Shown here piece after piece: positions 43,807-52,655 of a DNA stretch of 64,000 nucleotides. The notes under the pieces are model-generated. The model was not told the origin of the DNA. It saw only the letters and a list, made by a program, of their open reading frames with translations, and ran no database searches. The stretch comes from Cupriavidus sp. WKF15 (GTDB lineage: Bacteria; Pseudomonadota; Gammaproteobacteria; Burkholderiales; Burkholderiaceae). Where the stretch lies: NCBI RefSeq assembly GCF_029278605.1, contig NZ_CP119572.1:3472001-3536000 (forward strand). Direction: 5' to 3'. The translations under genes and the position numbers were made by a program. Each line of letters begins with the position of its first letter. Within the stretch, counting starts at the first letter, position 1.

Positions 43807-44043
43807 GGCACTCACCTTCAAAGGATTTCGTGGGTTGCAGGTAGTTTGACAAAGAAGGCGCAGCCCTGCGGATCGGATTTGCGGACAGTTCGTGCAAAAA
43901 ACTTGAATGGCCGTTCCGCGGCCAGCGTGGGGTGGCCCACACAGCGCATGGCTCCTTGTGCCTGCGCGCAGCGGGAATCGCATACGATGCCTACGGGGCG
44001 CCCGGCGGTCTTCAGCAAGCGCCCCCGGCAAGTGGAGATTCTC

Positions 44044-44361
44044 GTGGTACAGCGCCTCCCGCCCCGTCACAGGCGGCCAGCCTCGATTCCCGCGCACTGG
44101 TGGCGAGCCGGGGCGTACGCGAGCGCCCCGGCTGTCGCGCTGTGGATCCTCGCCCGCTTGCCGGCCGCCGTCCTGGCCGCCCTGTTCGGCACGCCGGGCG
44201 CCACCTACTGGCTCAACCATGCCGGAGATACGGTCTTCGTGGCTGGCTGGCTGGCCAGCGCCGCGCTGCTGTGGCTGTCGTGCAGGCGCGCCACGCGGCC
44301 GCCGGTGTCCGAGGCGGACCCGGCATCATCGCCCCCGCAGGGCCACCATCACGCAGGTTAG
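44044..44361 (+). CDS. Hypothetical small membrane protein
   Basis: 105 residues from a GTG with GGAG 7 bases upstream. Basic N-terminus, then two hydrophobic segments (about 27-48, APAVALWILARLPAAVLAALF; about 62-80, VFVAGWLASAALLWLS) and a short polar tail ending HHHAG. No family recognised. The codon third-position bias is GC-rich like its neighbours, but other frames are also open here, so this gene is uncertain. Confidence 0.4.
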   Translation: MVQRLPPRHRRPASIPAHWWRAGAYASAPAVALWILARLPAAVLAALFGTPGATYWLNHAGDTVFVAGWLASAALLWLSCRRATRPPVSEADPASSPPQGHHHAG

Positions 44362-44520
44362 TCGCGGTGCCCCGTATGCAAGACTTGTCATCGGTGATCT
44401 GAAAAGATTCGTGCATGGGCGCCGATGCCATGCGGCGGGCACCATCCCTAGCTAGAATGCATCACCGGTGCGGCGCGCGCATCATGCGCGCCGGATTCGG
44501 AACCCTATCCGGCACTTCGA

Positions 44521-45516
44521 ATGTCCGCAATCCAGCAATTTCGCAGGGCCGCGGCTGCCCTGCCGGCCTGTCTGGCCCTATCGGGTGCGCTCTGGCTGTT
44601 GCCGGGGCAGGCACGGGCACAGGCACAGGGTTCGAACGGGTTCCGGATCATCGGCACCAATGTGCAGAAGCATGCCAACGGCGTGCTCACGCTGATGTCG
44701 TACTCGGTCGTGCCGGACCTGGCTTCCAGTTCGTTGTCGATCAACAACGCGACCACTGACAACCCCGGCGTCTACATGACACAGCTTGGTGGCGGCTTCA
44801 CCTGGAGCAAGTCGTTCCCGCTCTACCTGGAAGGGGCGATCGCCTACAGCCGCTACGACCCGACCTTCGTCGCCTCCAGCGGCGCCGACTCCCGCCCCCT
44901 GCCGGTCAAATGGAACACGTTTTCCGGCACCATCGGCGTCGGCTGGGACTTCCCGCTGACCGAAAACAAGGAACTGGTGTTCCGGCCGATCTTCAATGCC
45001 TCGCTCGGCAATGTCTCCAGCGACCTGAGGGTGGGCGAGCTCGTGATCGAGCGCAACACCGATGCCAGCATCAACTTCCTCGAGCACGGCTCGCTCAATG
45101 CCTACGGCCTGGGCGGCTCGGTGATGCTCGACTGGGAGCACTACCGCGAGACCCACGAGATCGACCTGGAATTGCGCTACACCAATATCCACTTGCAGAG
45201 CTTCGGTGGCTCGTCCGCGGGGGTCACCGGCACCGCGACCGCGCAGACCGCCAACCTGTATGCCCGCTGGCGCGCCCCGACCGGCTGGCGCGCGCTGGAC
45301 CGGCCTGTACGCTATGTGCTCGAACTGTCCCATTCGCACTATCTCGGCAGCCAGGCCGGCGTGCTCGGCTTCAACTACCTGACCACGCTCGGCACCGGGC
45401 TGGAACTGGACACCAGCGCGCATGAGGTCTTCGTCACGCGGATCCGGGCGGTGGTGCGGTATGTGTTCGGCAACAATGTCTCGGGCGTGTCGCTGGGGCT
45501 TGCGGCAAGCTTCTGA
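44521..45516 (+). CDS. Putative outer-membrane beta-barrel protein
   Basis: 331 residues. Signal peptide at about 1-36 ending ARAQAQ. The mature part has alternating amphipathic strands with many aromatic residues (FTWSKSFPLYLEGAIAYSRY, WNTFSGTIGVGWDF, HEIDLELRYTNIHL, ANLYARWRAP) and the terminal Phe preceded by VSLGLAAS, the usual barrel-assembly signal. A TAGAAT-like -10 lies at about 44453. No named family recognised; it could be a porin or an autotransporter-like barrel. Confidence 0.75.
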   Translation: MSAIQQFRRAAAALPACLALSGALWLLPGQARAQAQGSNGFRIIGTNVQKHANGVLTLMSYSVVPDLASSSLSINNATTDNPGVYMTQLGGGFTWSKSFPLYLEGAIAYSRYDPTFVASSGADSRPLPVKWNTFSGTIGVGWDFPLTENKELVFRPIFNASLGNVSSDLRVGELVIERNTDASINFLEHGSLNAYGLGGSVMLDWEHYRETHEIDLELRYTNIHLQSFGGSSAGVTGTATAQTANLYARWRAPTGWRALDRPVRYVLELSHSHYLGSQAGVLGFNYLTTLGTGLELDTSAHEVFVTRIRAVVRYVFGNNVSGVSLGLAASF

Positions 45517-45662
45517 GCCGTCCCCGCCGGCTGCGGCAGGATTCGCATGTCCGATTCCTGCCTTCCGCAAACGGCGGGTCCGGTGCATGATCACCGGCTG
45601 ATGCCGGCACCGCGCAAGCGCGCCGCCGGCCATGACAAACCACGGGCCATGGAAAGGCACGC

Positions 45663-46289
45663 ATGACAAGCAAACAGGAAGCCGCCGCGGAACGCGTGCG
45701 CTGCGGCTGGTGCGGCACGCTCGAAGACTACTGCCACTACCACGACAACGAATGGGGCTATCCGGTCGGCGATGACCGGCGCCTGTTCGAGAAGCTTTGC
45801 CTGGAAGGCTTCCAGGCCGGGCTGAGCTGGCTGACCATCCTGCGCAAGCGCGAGGCCTTCCGCAAGGCGTTTGCCAATTTCGACATCGAGAAGGTGGCCC
45901 GCTTCGGCGAGCGCGACATTCAGCGCCTGCTCGGCGATGCCGGCATCGTGCGGCACCGGGGCAAGATCGAAGCCGCCATCAACAATGCCCAGCGGGCGGC
46001 GGAGCTGCTGGAAACCGAGTCGTCGCTGGCGGCCTACTTCTGGCGCTACGAGCCCGACCCTGCCAGCCGGCCCAAGGTGCTGACACCGGAAGTCCTGCGC
46101 ACCATGGCGACCTCGCCGGAGTCGGCGGCGCTGTCAAAGGACCTGAAGCGGCGCGGCTGGCGCTTCGTTGGCCCGACCACGATGTACGCGCTGATGCAGG
46201 CGATGGGGCTGGTCAACGACCACCAGGATGGCTGCTGGGCCCGGGCCGAAGCGTTGCGCGCGCGCAAGGCGTTCAAGGTGCCGCGCTAA
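45663..46289 (+). CDS. tag: DNA-3-methyladenine glycosylase I
   Basis: 208 residues. It removes 3-methyladenine from alkylated DNA. The zinc site is in RCGWCG and HYHDNEWG at the N-terminus and NDHQDGCW at the C-terminus, and the Glu of NEWG is the substrate-recognition residue. The core has EGFQAGLSWLTILRKREAFRKAF-type sequence (seen as GFQAGLSWLTILRKR). Monocistronic. Confidence 0.95.
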   Translation: MTSKQEAAAERVRCGWCGTLEDYCHYHDNEWGYPVGDDRRLFEKLCLEGFQAGLSWLTILRKREAFRKAFANFDIEKVARFGERDIQRLLGDAGIVRHRGKIEAAINNAQRAAELLETESSLAAYFWRYEPDPASRPKVLTPEVLRTMATSPESAALSKDLKRRGWRFVGPTTMYALMQAMGLVNDHQDGCWARAEALRARKAFKVPR

Positions 46290-46646
46290 GGCGGCCGGCC
46301 TCAGGTATACGAGCCGGCGAACGGGCCATGCTGGTATACGTTTCGTCGAGGCGGAACAACCTAGTGATTTTTCTTAAGACTGTTTACGTATACATAAATA
46401 GTAGTAGTAGGTAAACGTCGCCCGCGGTCGTGGATAACCGGTTTTTTTCCTTTGGGATCAGCGGGTTGCAGGAAAGACAACCACATGGCATGGCGTAGGT
46501 TGTACCGGGATATCCGCGACCTTCGGTATACGTCCGCGACAGCTCACGCAGCTTGTACGTATACGGCCCACAGCACATCCCCCGCGGTATCACAGCTTTC
46601 CCGCACAGTTATCCCCAATGGACGGTCAGGATATCCACAGCGCCGC
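46290..46646. repeat. AT-richer spacer with GTATAC palindromes and DnaA-box-like sites
   Basis: A 357-bp gap with no credible gene and visibly lower GC than its neighbours. GTATAC occurs at 46305, 46334, 46389, 46526 and 46559, with a sixth at 46674 just inside the next gene; three of them are GGTATACG. GGATATCC occurs at 46508 and 46629. One-mismatch DnaA boxes are at 46429-46437 (reverse), 46609-46617 and 46631-46639. GTTTAC/GTAAAC form an inverted repeat around a TAG microsatellite near 46383-46416. Function unknown. Confidence 0.7.
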
Positions 46647-47576
46647 TCAGCGGCTGGCCGCCGCCGCGGAGGTGTATACCGGATCGACGTGCGTCATCAC
46701 GTTCAGCACGTGATGGCTGGCCAAGGTGCGCCGGTGCGCCTCGGCCGCGATGGCGTGGCCTTCGGCGACGGTCAGGTTCGCGTCGACATCGAGATGCACG
46801 TCGACCAGTACCTGGTCGCCCATCTTGCGCGTGCGCAGGTCGTGCACCCCGAGCACGCCCGGCGTTTCCAGCATGGTCTGCCGGATGGCCGCGACCGTCT
46901 CGGCATCGGCGGCGCGGTCCATCAGGTCGCTGAGCGCATCCCAGCCGAACTTCCAGCCCATGCGCGCGACCATCAGGCCAACCACGATGGCCGCGACGGG
47001 ATCCAGCACGTGATAGCCAAGCAGGTTGCCGCCGACGCCGAGCGCCACGACGAGCGACGACGCGGCGTCCGAACGCGCGTGCCAGGCGTTGGCCACCAGC
47101 ATGCCGGAGCGCACGCGCTTGGCGATGGCCAGCATGTAGCGGAACAGCAGTTCCTTGGACAACAGCGCCACCATGGCCACCCATAGCGCGATTGGCTTGA
47201 CCGCCTGCGCGCCCTGCGGATGCTGGATCTTGCCGACCGCCGCCCACAACATGCCGAGCCCCACCGCGAGCAGAAGGCAGCCCAACACCAGCGAGGCAGC
47301 GGTTTCATAGCGGCGGTGGCCGTACTGGTGGTCGGAATCGGGGTCCTTGCGGCCGTGGTGCCCGGCCAGCAGGACCACGAAGTCCGACACCAGGTCCGAC
47401 AGCGAGTGCAGAGCATCGGCAATCAGCGCCTGCGAGCCGGCCCACAGGCCGGCCGCGGCTTGAGCCAGGGTCAGTGCGATATTGACCGCGACACTGACCA
47501 GCGTGCTGCGCCGGCCGGCGAGGTAATCGGCGTGCGCGCCCGCTGACCGGCTGATGGAAGGATCCTGAAGTGGCAT
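46647..47576 (-). CDS. Cation diffusion facilitator (FieF-like metal exporter)
   Basis: 309 residues with six membrane helices. The intramembrane metal site residues are HSLSDLVSD in helix 2 and HARSDAASS in helix 5 (H-x3-D in each). The C-terminal cytoplasmic domain (about 215-300) has GVLGVHDLRTRKMGDQVLVDVHLDVD and HVLNVMTHVDP, typical of FieF/YiiP. It exports Zn, Fe, Co or Ni by proton exchange. It follows the MarR gene by 6 bp on the same strand. Confidence 0.92.
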   Translation of the reverse strand: MPLQDPSISRSAGAHADYLAGRRSTLVSVAVNIALTLAQAAAGLWAGSQALIADALHSLSDLVSDFVVLLAGHHGRKDPDSDHQYGHRRYETAASLVLGCLLLAVGLGMLWAAVGKIQHPQGAQAVKPIALWVAMVALLSKELLFRYMLAIAKRVRSGMLVANAWHARSDAASSLVVALGVGGNLLGYHVLDPVAAIVVGLMVARMGWKFGWDALSDLMDRAADAETVAAIRQTMLETPGVLGVHDLRTRKMGDQVLVDVHLDVDANLTVAEGHAIAAEAHRRTLASHHVLNVMTHVDPVYTSAAAASR

Positions 47577-47582
47577 GTCCGT

Positions 47583-48026
47583 TCAGCGCTCCACCGCGGC
47601 CACCAGGTTGGCACGCACACGCTGCAGCAGGGTGATCAGTTGCTCATGCTCGTGCGGCGTAAAGCCGCGTAGCGCTTCGGCGGCAATCTCGTCGCCGACC
47701 CGCCGCGCCTGATCCAGTGCCTTGCGGGCCTTGGCGGTCATCTGCACCAGGCGTTCACGGCGGTCGTCCGGGTTGGGCCGCCGTGCGATCCACCCGCCCT
47801 CTTCCATGCGGTCGAGCAGCCGGCCCGCCGAGATTGGCGCCACATCGAGGATGTCGGCCAGGCTGGCCTGGTTGATCTCGCCATGGTGGGCAAGGTAGAC
47901 GAGCGCGCGGCACTGCGCGCGCGTGAGGTCCAGCGTGGACTTCGCCAGGTCGTCGAAGCGCTTGCCGCACAAGCGGCCCACGTCGGTCACCAGGAAGCCC
48001 AGGCGTTTTTCAGATTCCGATTCCAT
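47583..48026 (-). CDS. MarR-family transcriptional regulator
   Basis: 147 residues. The winged HTH runs LTRAQCRALVYLAHHGEINQASLADILDVAPISAGRLLDRMEEGGWI with the wing RRPNPDDRRERLVQMT (segments from about 40 to 95). The start at 48026 is used because the open frame before it crosses the promoter region. It is divergent from the DHA2 exporter with a palindrome between, the usual arrangement for a repressor of a drug exporter; it also lies just upstream of the CDF gene. Confidence 0.9.
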   Translation of the reverse strand: MESESEKRLGFLVTDVGRLCGKRFDDLAKSTLDLTRAQCRALVYLAHHGEINQASLADILDVAPISAGRLLDRMEEGGWIARRPNPDDRRERLVQMTAKARKALDQARRVGDEIAAEALRGFTPHEHEQLITLLQRVRANLVAAVER

Positions 48027-48117
48027 CGCGCGACTATAGCCCAAGAACCCTGACAGTGAATGGACCGGCACACGGCTCACGAACACACAGCGCGCGCATG
48101 AACGGCCTGGCCATATA

Positions 48118-48131
48118 ATAAGCACGCTTAT
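48118..48131. promoter_or_regulatory. MarR-type operator between regulator and exporter
   Basis: ATAAGCACGCTTAT is a 6-bp-arm inverted repeat around AC. It lies in the 128-bp divergent region, 24 bp before the exporter ATG and next to the -10-like CATATAAT at 48112-48119. Confidence 0.6.
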
Positions 48132-48154
48132 CAATAAAACAGCCCCCGCCTTCC

Positions 48155-49690
48155 ATGTCCTCCCTAGCCCAGCAGGCCGGTACCGACACGCCGCTGAACC
48201 GGCCAATGATCACGGTCTCGATCATGCTGGCCACGCTGATCCAGACCCTGGACAGCACCATTGCCAACGTCGCGCTGCCGCACATGCAGGGCACGCTGTC
48301 GGCCTCGCAGGACGAGATCACGTGGGTCCTGACCTCGTACATCGTGGCGGCGGCCATCGCCACGCCTTTGACCGGATGGTTGTCCGACCGCCTTGGCGTG
48401 AAAAAGCTGCTGCTGGTCGCCATCGGCGGCTTCACCATGGCCTCCGCCTTATGCGGCCTGGCCGAGACGTTGCCGCAGATGGTGGCCGCGCGCCTGCTGC
48501 AGGGTATTTTCGGGGCCTCGCTGGTGCCGCTGTCGCAGTCCATCCTGCTCGATATCAACCCGCCCGCACGGCAGGGGCAAGCCATGGCCGTGTGGGGCAT
48601 GGGCGTGATGGTCGGCCCGATCCTCGGCCCCACGCTGGGCGGCTGGCTGACCGACAGCTACAACTGGCGCTGGGTGTTCTTCATCAACGTGCCGATCGGC
48701 GCGTTTGCGATGTTCGGGGTCATGTCCTTCCTGCCCGCCAGGGCACCGCGCCGCGAGGTCAGGTTCGACGCGTTCGGCTTCGCCACGCTGAGCCTGGCCA
48801 TCGGCGCGCTGCAGGCCATGCTGGACCGCGGCGAGCAGCTCGACTGGTTCAGTTCGCTGGAGATTCGCATCGAGGCGCTGCTGGCGGTGGTCAGCTTTGC
48901 CTATTTCCTCGTGCACACCGCCACGGCGGGGTCGAAGTCGTTCTTCCGCTATGAACTGCTGAAGGACCGCAACTTCGCCACCGGCACCTGCTTTATCTTC
49001 GTTATCGGCGCGGTCATGTACGCGACGCGGGCGCTGTTGCCGCCGATGCTGCAGGGGCTGATGCAATATCCCGTGGCCACGACCGGCCTCGTCACCGCGC
49101 CCAGCGGCGCCGGCACCATGGTGGCGATGCTGCTGGCGGGCCGCCTGCTGCGCCGCTTCGACGCGCGGCTGCTGCTCCTGTCGGGATTCCTGATTTCCGC
49201 GTTCGCGCTGTGGCAGATGATGCACTACACCATCGTGCTATCGATGTCCGACATCGTCTGGCCCGGCGTGATCCAGGGCTTCGGGCTGGGGCTGGTGTTC
49301 GTGCCGCTCAGCGCGCTGACGTTCTCCACGCTGCGGCCGGATCTGCGTGCCGATGGCACCGCTACCTACAGCCTGGTGCGAAATATCGGCAGCAGTATCG
49401 GCATCTCGGTGATCCAGGCGCTGATGACGCGCAACACGCAGGTCGCGCACGCCGACCTGGCCGCGCATGTCAGCGTCTACAACCCGAACCTGCAGTCAAT
49501 GGTCGCGAGCGGCTCCCGTGCCGACCTGCTGGCACTCAACCACGCCATCACGCAGCAGGCGTCAATGATCGCCTACCTCAATGATTTCAAGGCGATGTTC
49601 ATTGCCACGCTGCTGGTCGTGCCGCTGATCCTGCTGGTGCACCCCGCCCGCAAGGTCTCGGCCGACGTGGCCCACGCCGCCATGGACTGA
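48155..49690 (+). CDS. DHA2-family (EmrB/QacA-type) drug exporter
   Basis: 511 residues, about 14 membrane segments. The motif TLDSTIANVALPHMQG at the first helix and the loop motif GWLSDRLGVKKLL near 71 define the 14-helix MFS subfamily; GMGVMVGPILGPTLGGWLTD is the antiporter motif C. It exports hydrophobic toxic compounds by proton exchange. No EmrA-type partner is adjacent. It is controlled by the divergent MarR regulator. Confidence 0.92.
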   Translation: MSSLAQQAGTDTPLNRPMITVSIMLATLIQTLDSTIANVALPHMQGTLSASQDEITWVLTSYIVAAAIATPLTGWLSDRLGVKKLLLVAIGGFTMASALCGLAETLPQMVAARLLQGIFGASLVPLSQSILLDINPPARQGQAMAVWGMGVMVGPILGPTLGGWLTDSYNWRWVFFINVPIGAFAMFGVMSFLPARAPRREVRFDAFGFATLSLAIGALQAMLDRGEQLDWFSSLEIRIEALLAVVSFAYFLVHTATAGSKSFFRYELLKDRNFATGTCFIFVIGAVMYATRALLPPMLQGLMQYPVATTGLVTAPSGAGTMVAMLLAGRLLRRFDARLLLLSGFLISAFALWQMMHYTIVLSMSDIVWPGVIQGFGLGLVFVPLSALTFSTLRPDLRADGTATYSLVRNIGSSIGISVIQALMTRNTQVAHADLAAHVSVYNPNLQSMVASGSRADLLALNHAITQQASMIAYLNDFKAMFIATLLVVPLILLVHPARKVSADVAHAAMD

Positions 49691-49819
49691 CCCGCCCGCC
49701 GCCGTGGCTTGCGCGAGACGACATGCGTGTATGGAGACGTAACAGCCCTGGCGATCTTGCTGTGACGTACTACCGTACAAATTACGCGCCCACCCAACGA
49801 CCACGTCCAAGGAGTTCGC

Positions 49820-50071
49820 ATGGCAATCCGGTCGATTGCTTCGCATAGCACATCCCAATTGCGCCGCCTGATCGGCCAGATGCAGGCGGAAGTCGATGCG
49901 CTCGAGCATCTGTCCGCACCGGATCCCGATACGCAAACTCGCCTCGGCTATGCCACGGCTCGGCTGCGCGACGGTATCGAGGCGGTGGAAGACGCGCTTC
50001 AGTCGTTGCGGGCGCTGCAACAGGTACGGCCTTCGGCGATGAAGGCGCGGCGCGGGCCGCGGGTGGCGTGA
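49820..50071 (+). CDS. Small helical hypothetical protein
   Basis: 83 residues. AAGGAG lies 7 bases before the ATG. The centre (TSQLRRLIGQMQAEVDALEHL and RLRDGIEAVEDALQSLRALQQ) has heptad-like leucines and alternating charge and looks like two coiled helices; the tail is basic. No family recognised. It sits alone between the exporter and a strong bidirectional terminator. Confidence 0.55.
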   Translation: MAIRSIASHSTSQLRRLIGQMQAEVDALEHLSAPDPDTQTRLGYATARLRDGIEAVEDALQSLRALQQVRPSAMKARRGPRVA

Positions 50072-50115
50072 CGCGGGATGCGCCGGATGAAAAGACAAAC
50101 CAAAAAAGACAGACG

Positions 50116-50150
50116 AAAAAAAGGGCTCGGAACGAATTCCGAGCCCTTTT
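50116..50150. terminator. Bidirectional intrinsic terminator
   Basis: GGGCTCGGAA (50123-50132) and TTCCGAGCCC (50137-50146) form a 10-bp stem. On the minus strand the loop is UUCG, followed by a run of seven U residues, ending the tRNA transcript; on the plus strand TTTT follows and ends the small protein gene. Confidence 0.92.
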
Positions 50151-50155
50151 GTATC

Positions 50156-50231
50156 TGGTGGACCGAAGGAGGATCGAACTCCCGACCTCTGCATTGCGAA
50201 CGCAGCGCTCTCCCAGCTGAGCTATCGGCCC
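50156..50231 (-). tRNA. tRNA-Ala, anticodon CGC
   Basis: 76 nt including an encoded CCA. The acceptor stem GGGCCGA pairs with TCGGTCC and contains the G3-U70 pair that defines alanine identity. The anticodon stem-loop is CTGCG-TTCGCAA-TGCAG with anticodon CGC, reading GCG. The D-arm (GCTC...GAGC) and T-arm (TTCGATC loop) are standard. Confidence 0.97.
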
Positions 50232-50241
50232 GTCGTGGACG

Positions 50242-50271
50242 ATTGTAGCCTACTTCCGTTTGGCGCTTCAA
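50242..50271 (-). promoter_or_regulatory. Promoter of the tRNA gene
   Basis: On the minus strand: TTGAAG (50271-50266), an 18-bp spacer and TACAAT (50247-50242), ending 10 bp before the tRNA 5' end. Confidence 0.8.
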
Positions 50272-50304
50272 TCCGTACCCGCGGGGTGATGATCCCGCGC
50301 AACA

Positions 50305-52026
50305 TCAGGCCGCCATGCCCGGGTTGCGCTCCATGCCGACCACGCGTGGCTGGTTCAGCGGGCGGGCGCTGACTTCCTTGCTGGCGCGCAGCCACTGGGC
50401 CATGACATCCCAGATCGGTGCGCCGCCGGTCTGGCGCGCTTCTTCGGCCACGGGCGCCCAGCCGGCCACTTTGTAGGTCCTGCCGGCTTCGAGCGGCTGG
50501 CCGTTCAGGCGCATGTCGCTGATGCGCTTGCCCATGCCGGCGTTCGGGTCGATGGTGTACTGCAGGCCGCCCACGCGCACCATGTCGCCGCCTTGCTGGT
50601 AGTACGGGTCCGGGTTGAACAGGTTGTCGGCCACATCTTCGAGGATGGTCTTGATGGTCTCGCCGCTCATGTCCGTCACCGTGGTGTACGGGTAGGTGAT
50701 GGCGGTCTGGTCCATCAGGTGCTCCATGGTGATGGCCTCGCCCGGCAGCAGCGTGGTGCCCCAGCGGAAACCCGGCGAGAACGCGATCTGCGCGCCCTGC
50801 ACTTCCATCAGGCCGTCCAGGATGAGCTGGTCAAAGGTGCCGTTGAAATTGCCGCGCCGGTACAGCAGGCCGCGGTTCACGGCCAGCACTTCGCCGAGCT
50901 TCTGCTCATACGGCGCGCGGACCTTCCTGATCAGCCCGTCCATGGCCGGATCGGCCGGCAGGTAGTTGGCGAACACCGGCAGCAGGCGGTAGCGGAAATC
51001 CGTTACCTTGCCGTTCTTCACGTCAAAATCCAGCACGCCGAGGAACTTGCCATTGGAGCCGGCGTTGGTGACCAGCGTGGTGCCCCCCGCGTTCTTCACC
51101 GGCACAGGCGCCGGCATGCCGTCATGGGTGTGGCCACCCAGAATCGCGTCGAGCCCGCGCACGCGCGAGGCCAGCTTCAAATCCACATCCATGCCGTTGT
51201 GCGACAACAGCACGACCACCTGGGCGCCCTTGCTGCGCGCGTCGTCGATGACTTGCTGCAGGTTCTCTTCCTGGATGCCGAAGGTCCAGTCCGGCACGAA
51301 GTAGCGCGGGTTGGCGATCGGCGTGTACGGGAAAGCCTGGCCGATGATGGCCACCGCCACGCCGTTGATGTCGCGGATCACGTACGGGTCGAAGACGGGG
51401 TCGCCAAAGTCGTTGGTCTTGATGTTCTGCGCCAGGAACGAGACCTTGTCCTTGAAGTCCTTCTCGACGATCTCCTTGACGCGGTCGGCGCCGAGCGTCA
51501 TTTCCCAGTGCGGCGTCATGACGTTGACGCCGAGCGCCAGCGCCGCGTCGACCATGTCCTGTCCCTTGGTCCACAGAGCGGTGGCGGAGCCCTGCCAGGT
51601 GTCGCCGCCGTCGAGCAGCAGCGCGCCGGGCCGGTTGGCCTTCATGCGCTTGACCAGCGTGGCCAGGTGGGCAAACCCGCCGACCTGGCCATAGCGCTGC
51701 GCGGCCTCGGTGAAATCGAGGTAGGTGAACGCATGCGCCTGCGGCGTGCCGGGGCGAATGCCATAGTGGCGCAGCAACGCGTCGCCGACCAGGTGCGGCG
51801 GCTTGCCAGCATAGGCGCCGATGCCGAGGTTGACGTTGGGTTCGCGAAAATACACCGGCCGCAGCTGCGCATGGCAATCGGTGAAATGCAGCAGGTGGAC
51901 ATTGCCGAAGCGCGGCAGGTCGTACATGGCCTCGGCGGATTTCGCCGCCTGGGCCGCGCTGGCGGGGAAGCTCATGCCGCCGGCGCCGGCAATGGCCAGC
52001 ACCTGCAGGAACTCGCGTCGGTTCAT
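50305..52026 (-). CDS. soxB: Thiosulfohydrolase SoxB
   Basis: 573 residues. Tat signal MNRREFLQVLAIAGAGG. The metallophosphoesterase domain with LLHFTDCHAQL and GGHTHDGMP binds two manganese ions; the C-terminal 5'-nucleotidase domain follows. SoxB hydrolyses the sulfonate from SoxY-bound thiosulfate, releasing sulfate in the periplasm. The start at 52026 gives the twin-arginine leader; the open frame before it is ignored. It is the last gene of the sox cluster, 121 bp after the thioredoxin gene. Confidence 0.96.
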   Translation of the reverse strand: MNRREFLQVLAIAGAGGMSFPASAAQAAKSAEAMYDLPRFGNVHLLHFTDCHAQLRPVYFREPNVNLGIGAYAGKPPHLVGDALLRHYGIRPGTPQAHAFTYLDFTEAAQRYGQVGGFAHLATLVKRMKANRPGALLLDGGDTWQGSATALWTKGQDMVDAALALGVNVMTPHWEMTLGADRVKEIVEKDFKDKVSFLAQNIKTNDFGDPVFDPYVIRDINGVAVAIIGQAFPYTPIANPRYFVPDWTFGIQEENLQQVIDDARSKGAQVVVLLSHNGMDVDLKLASRVRGLDAILGGHTHDGMPAPVPVKNAGGTTLVTNAGSNGKFLGVLDFDVKNGKVTDFRYRLLPVFANYLPADPAMDGLIRKVRAPYEQKLGEVLAVNRGLLYRRGNFNGTFDQLILDGLMEVQGAQIAFSPGFRWGTTLLPGEAITMEHLMDQTAITYPYTTVTDMSGETIKTILEDVADNLFNPDPYYQQGGDMVRVGGLQYTIDPNAGMGKRISDMRLNGQPLEAGRTYKVAGWAPVAEEARQTGGAPIWDVMAQWLRASKEVSARPLNQPRVVGMERNPGMAA

Positions 52027-52147
52027 GTCTTCGTCTCTTCCTGTGGAATCGGCGTGCCGGTTGGGCCCCCGCACGCATGCAAGGGCGTTCCGGCATCGTT
52101 TCAAGTTGGCCATGCACGGAGGGGCGTCCGCACGCGGCAAGGAATCT

Positions 52148-52645
52148 TCAGGGCCTGGCGTAACGGTCGAGCGCCGCGACTTCGTCGTCGAGCATCTCGC
52201 CCACTTCCTTTTGCACCACGCGGCCGCGCGCGTCGATCACGTACAGCTCGGGCAGGCCCTTGCGCGGGCTGAATGCACTGCGCAGCGCCGGCGAATCCAT
52301 GGTAACCGGGAAGGTATAGCCGCGCTTGCGCAGGTACTCCGTCGCCTCGCGCGGATCCTTGTCGATGCTGATGGTCAGCACCTGCAGCGGCGTGCCGCGC
52401 GTGCGTTCGTGGAGCTTCTGCAGGCGCGGGTTCTGCAGGGCGCAGAACGGGCACCATGAAGCCCACACTTCGACGATCAGCGGCTTGCCGGCCAGCGATG
52501 CCGCGCTCAGGGTGCGGCCATCGAGCGTCCGCACATCGGGCAGCCGCACGGTGTCGCCGACCTCCAGCGCGCCGGCGCTGCCGGCGCCGGCCATCAGGCC
52601 GAAGGCCAGCAGCCACGCGATGAAGGCGGTGCGAACGCGCAGCAT
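52148..52645 (-). CDS. Periplasmic TlpA-like thioredoxin, SoxW-like
   Basis: 165 residues. Signal peptide at about 1-26. Thioredoxin fold with active site W-C-P-F-C (Cys 65 and 68) and the cis-Pro region GLPELYVID. It lies in the sox cluster 10 bp after soxX. In other sox operons SoxW/SoxS thioredoxins keep the SoxY cysteine reduced; this role here is inference from position. Confidence 0.85.
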   Translation of the reverse strand: MLRVRTAFIAWLLAFGLMAGAGSAGALEVGDTVRLPDVRTLDGRTLSAASLAGKPLIVEVWASWCPFCALQNPRLQKLHERTRGTPLQVLTISIDKDPREATEYLRKRGYTFPVTMDSPALRSAFSPRKGLPELYVIDARGRVVQKEVGEMLDDEVAALDRYARP

Positions 52646-52655
52646 GCCCTTGTCC

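Noticed and set aside
46429..46639. Chromosomal or plasmid replication origin
   Set aside because: The DnaA-like boxes each have one mismatch, and no dnaA, dnaN, repA or parAB gene is nearby. Kept only as an unexplained repeat region.
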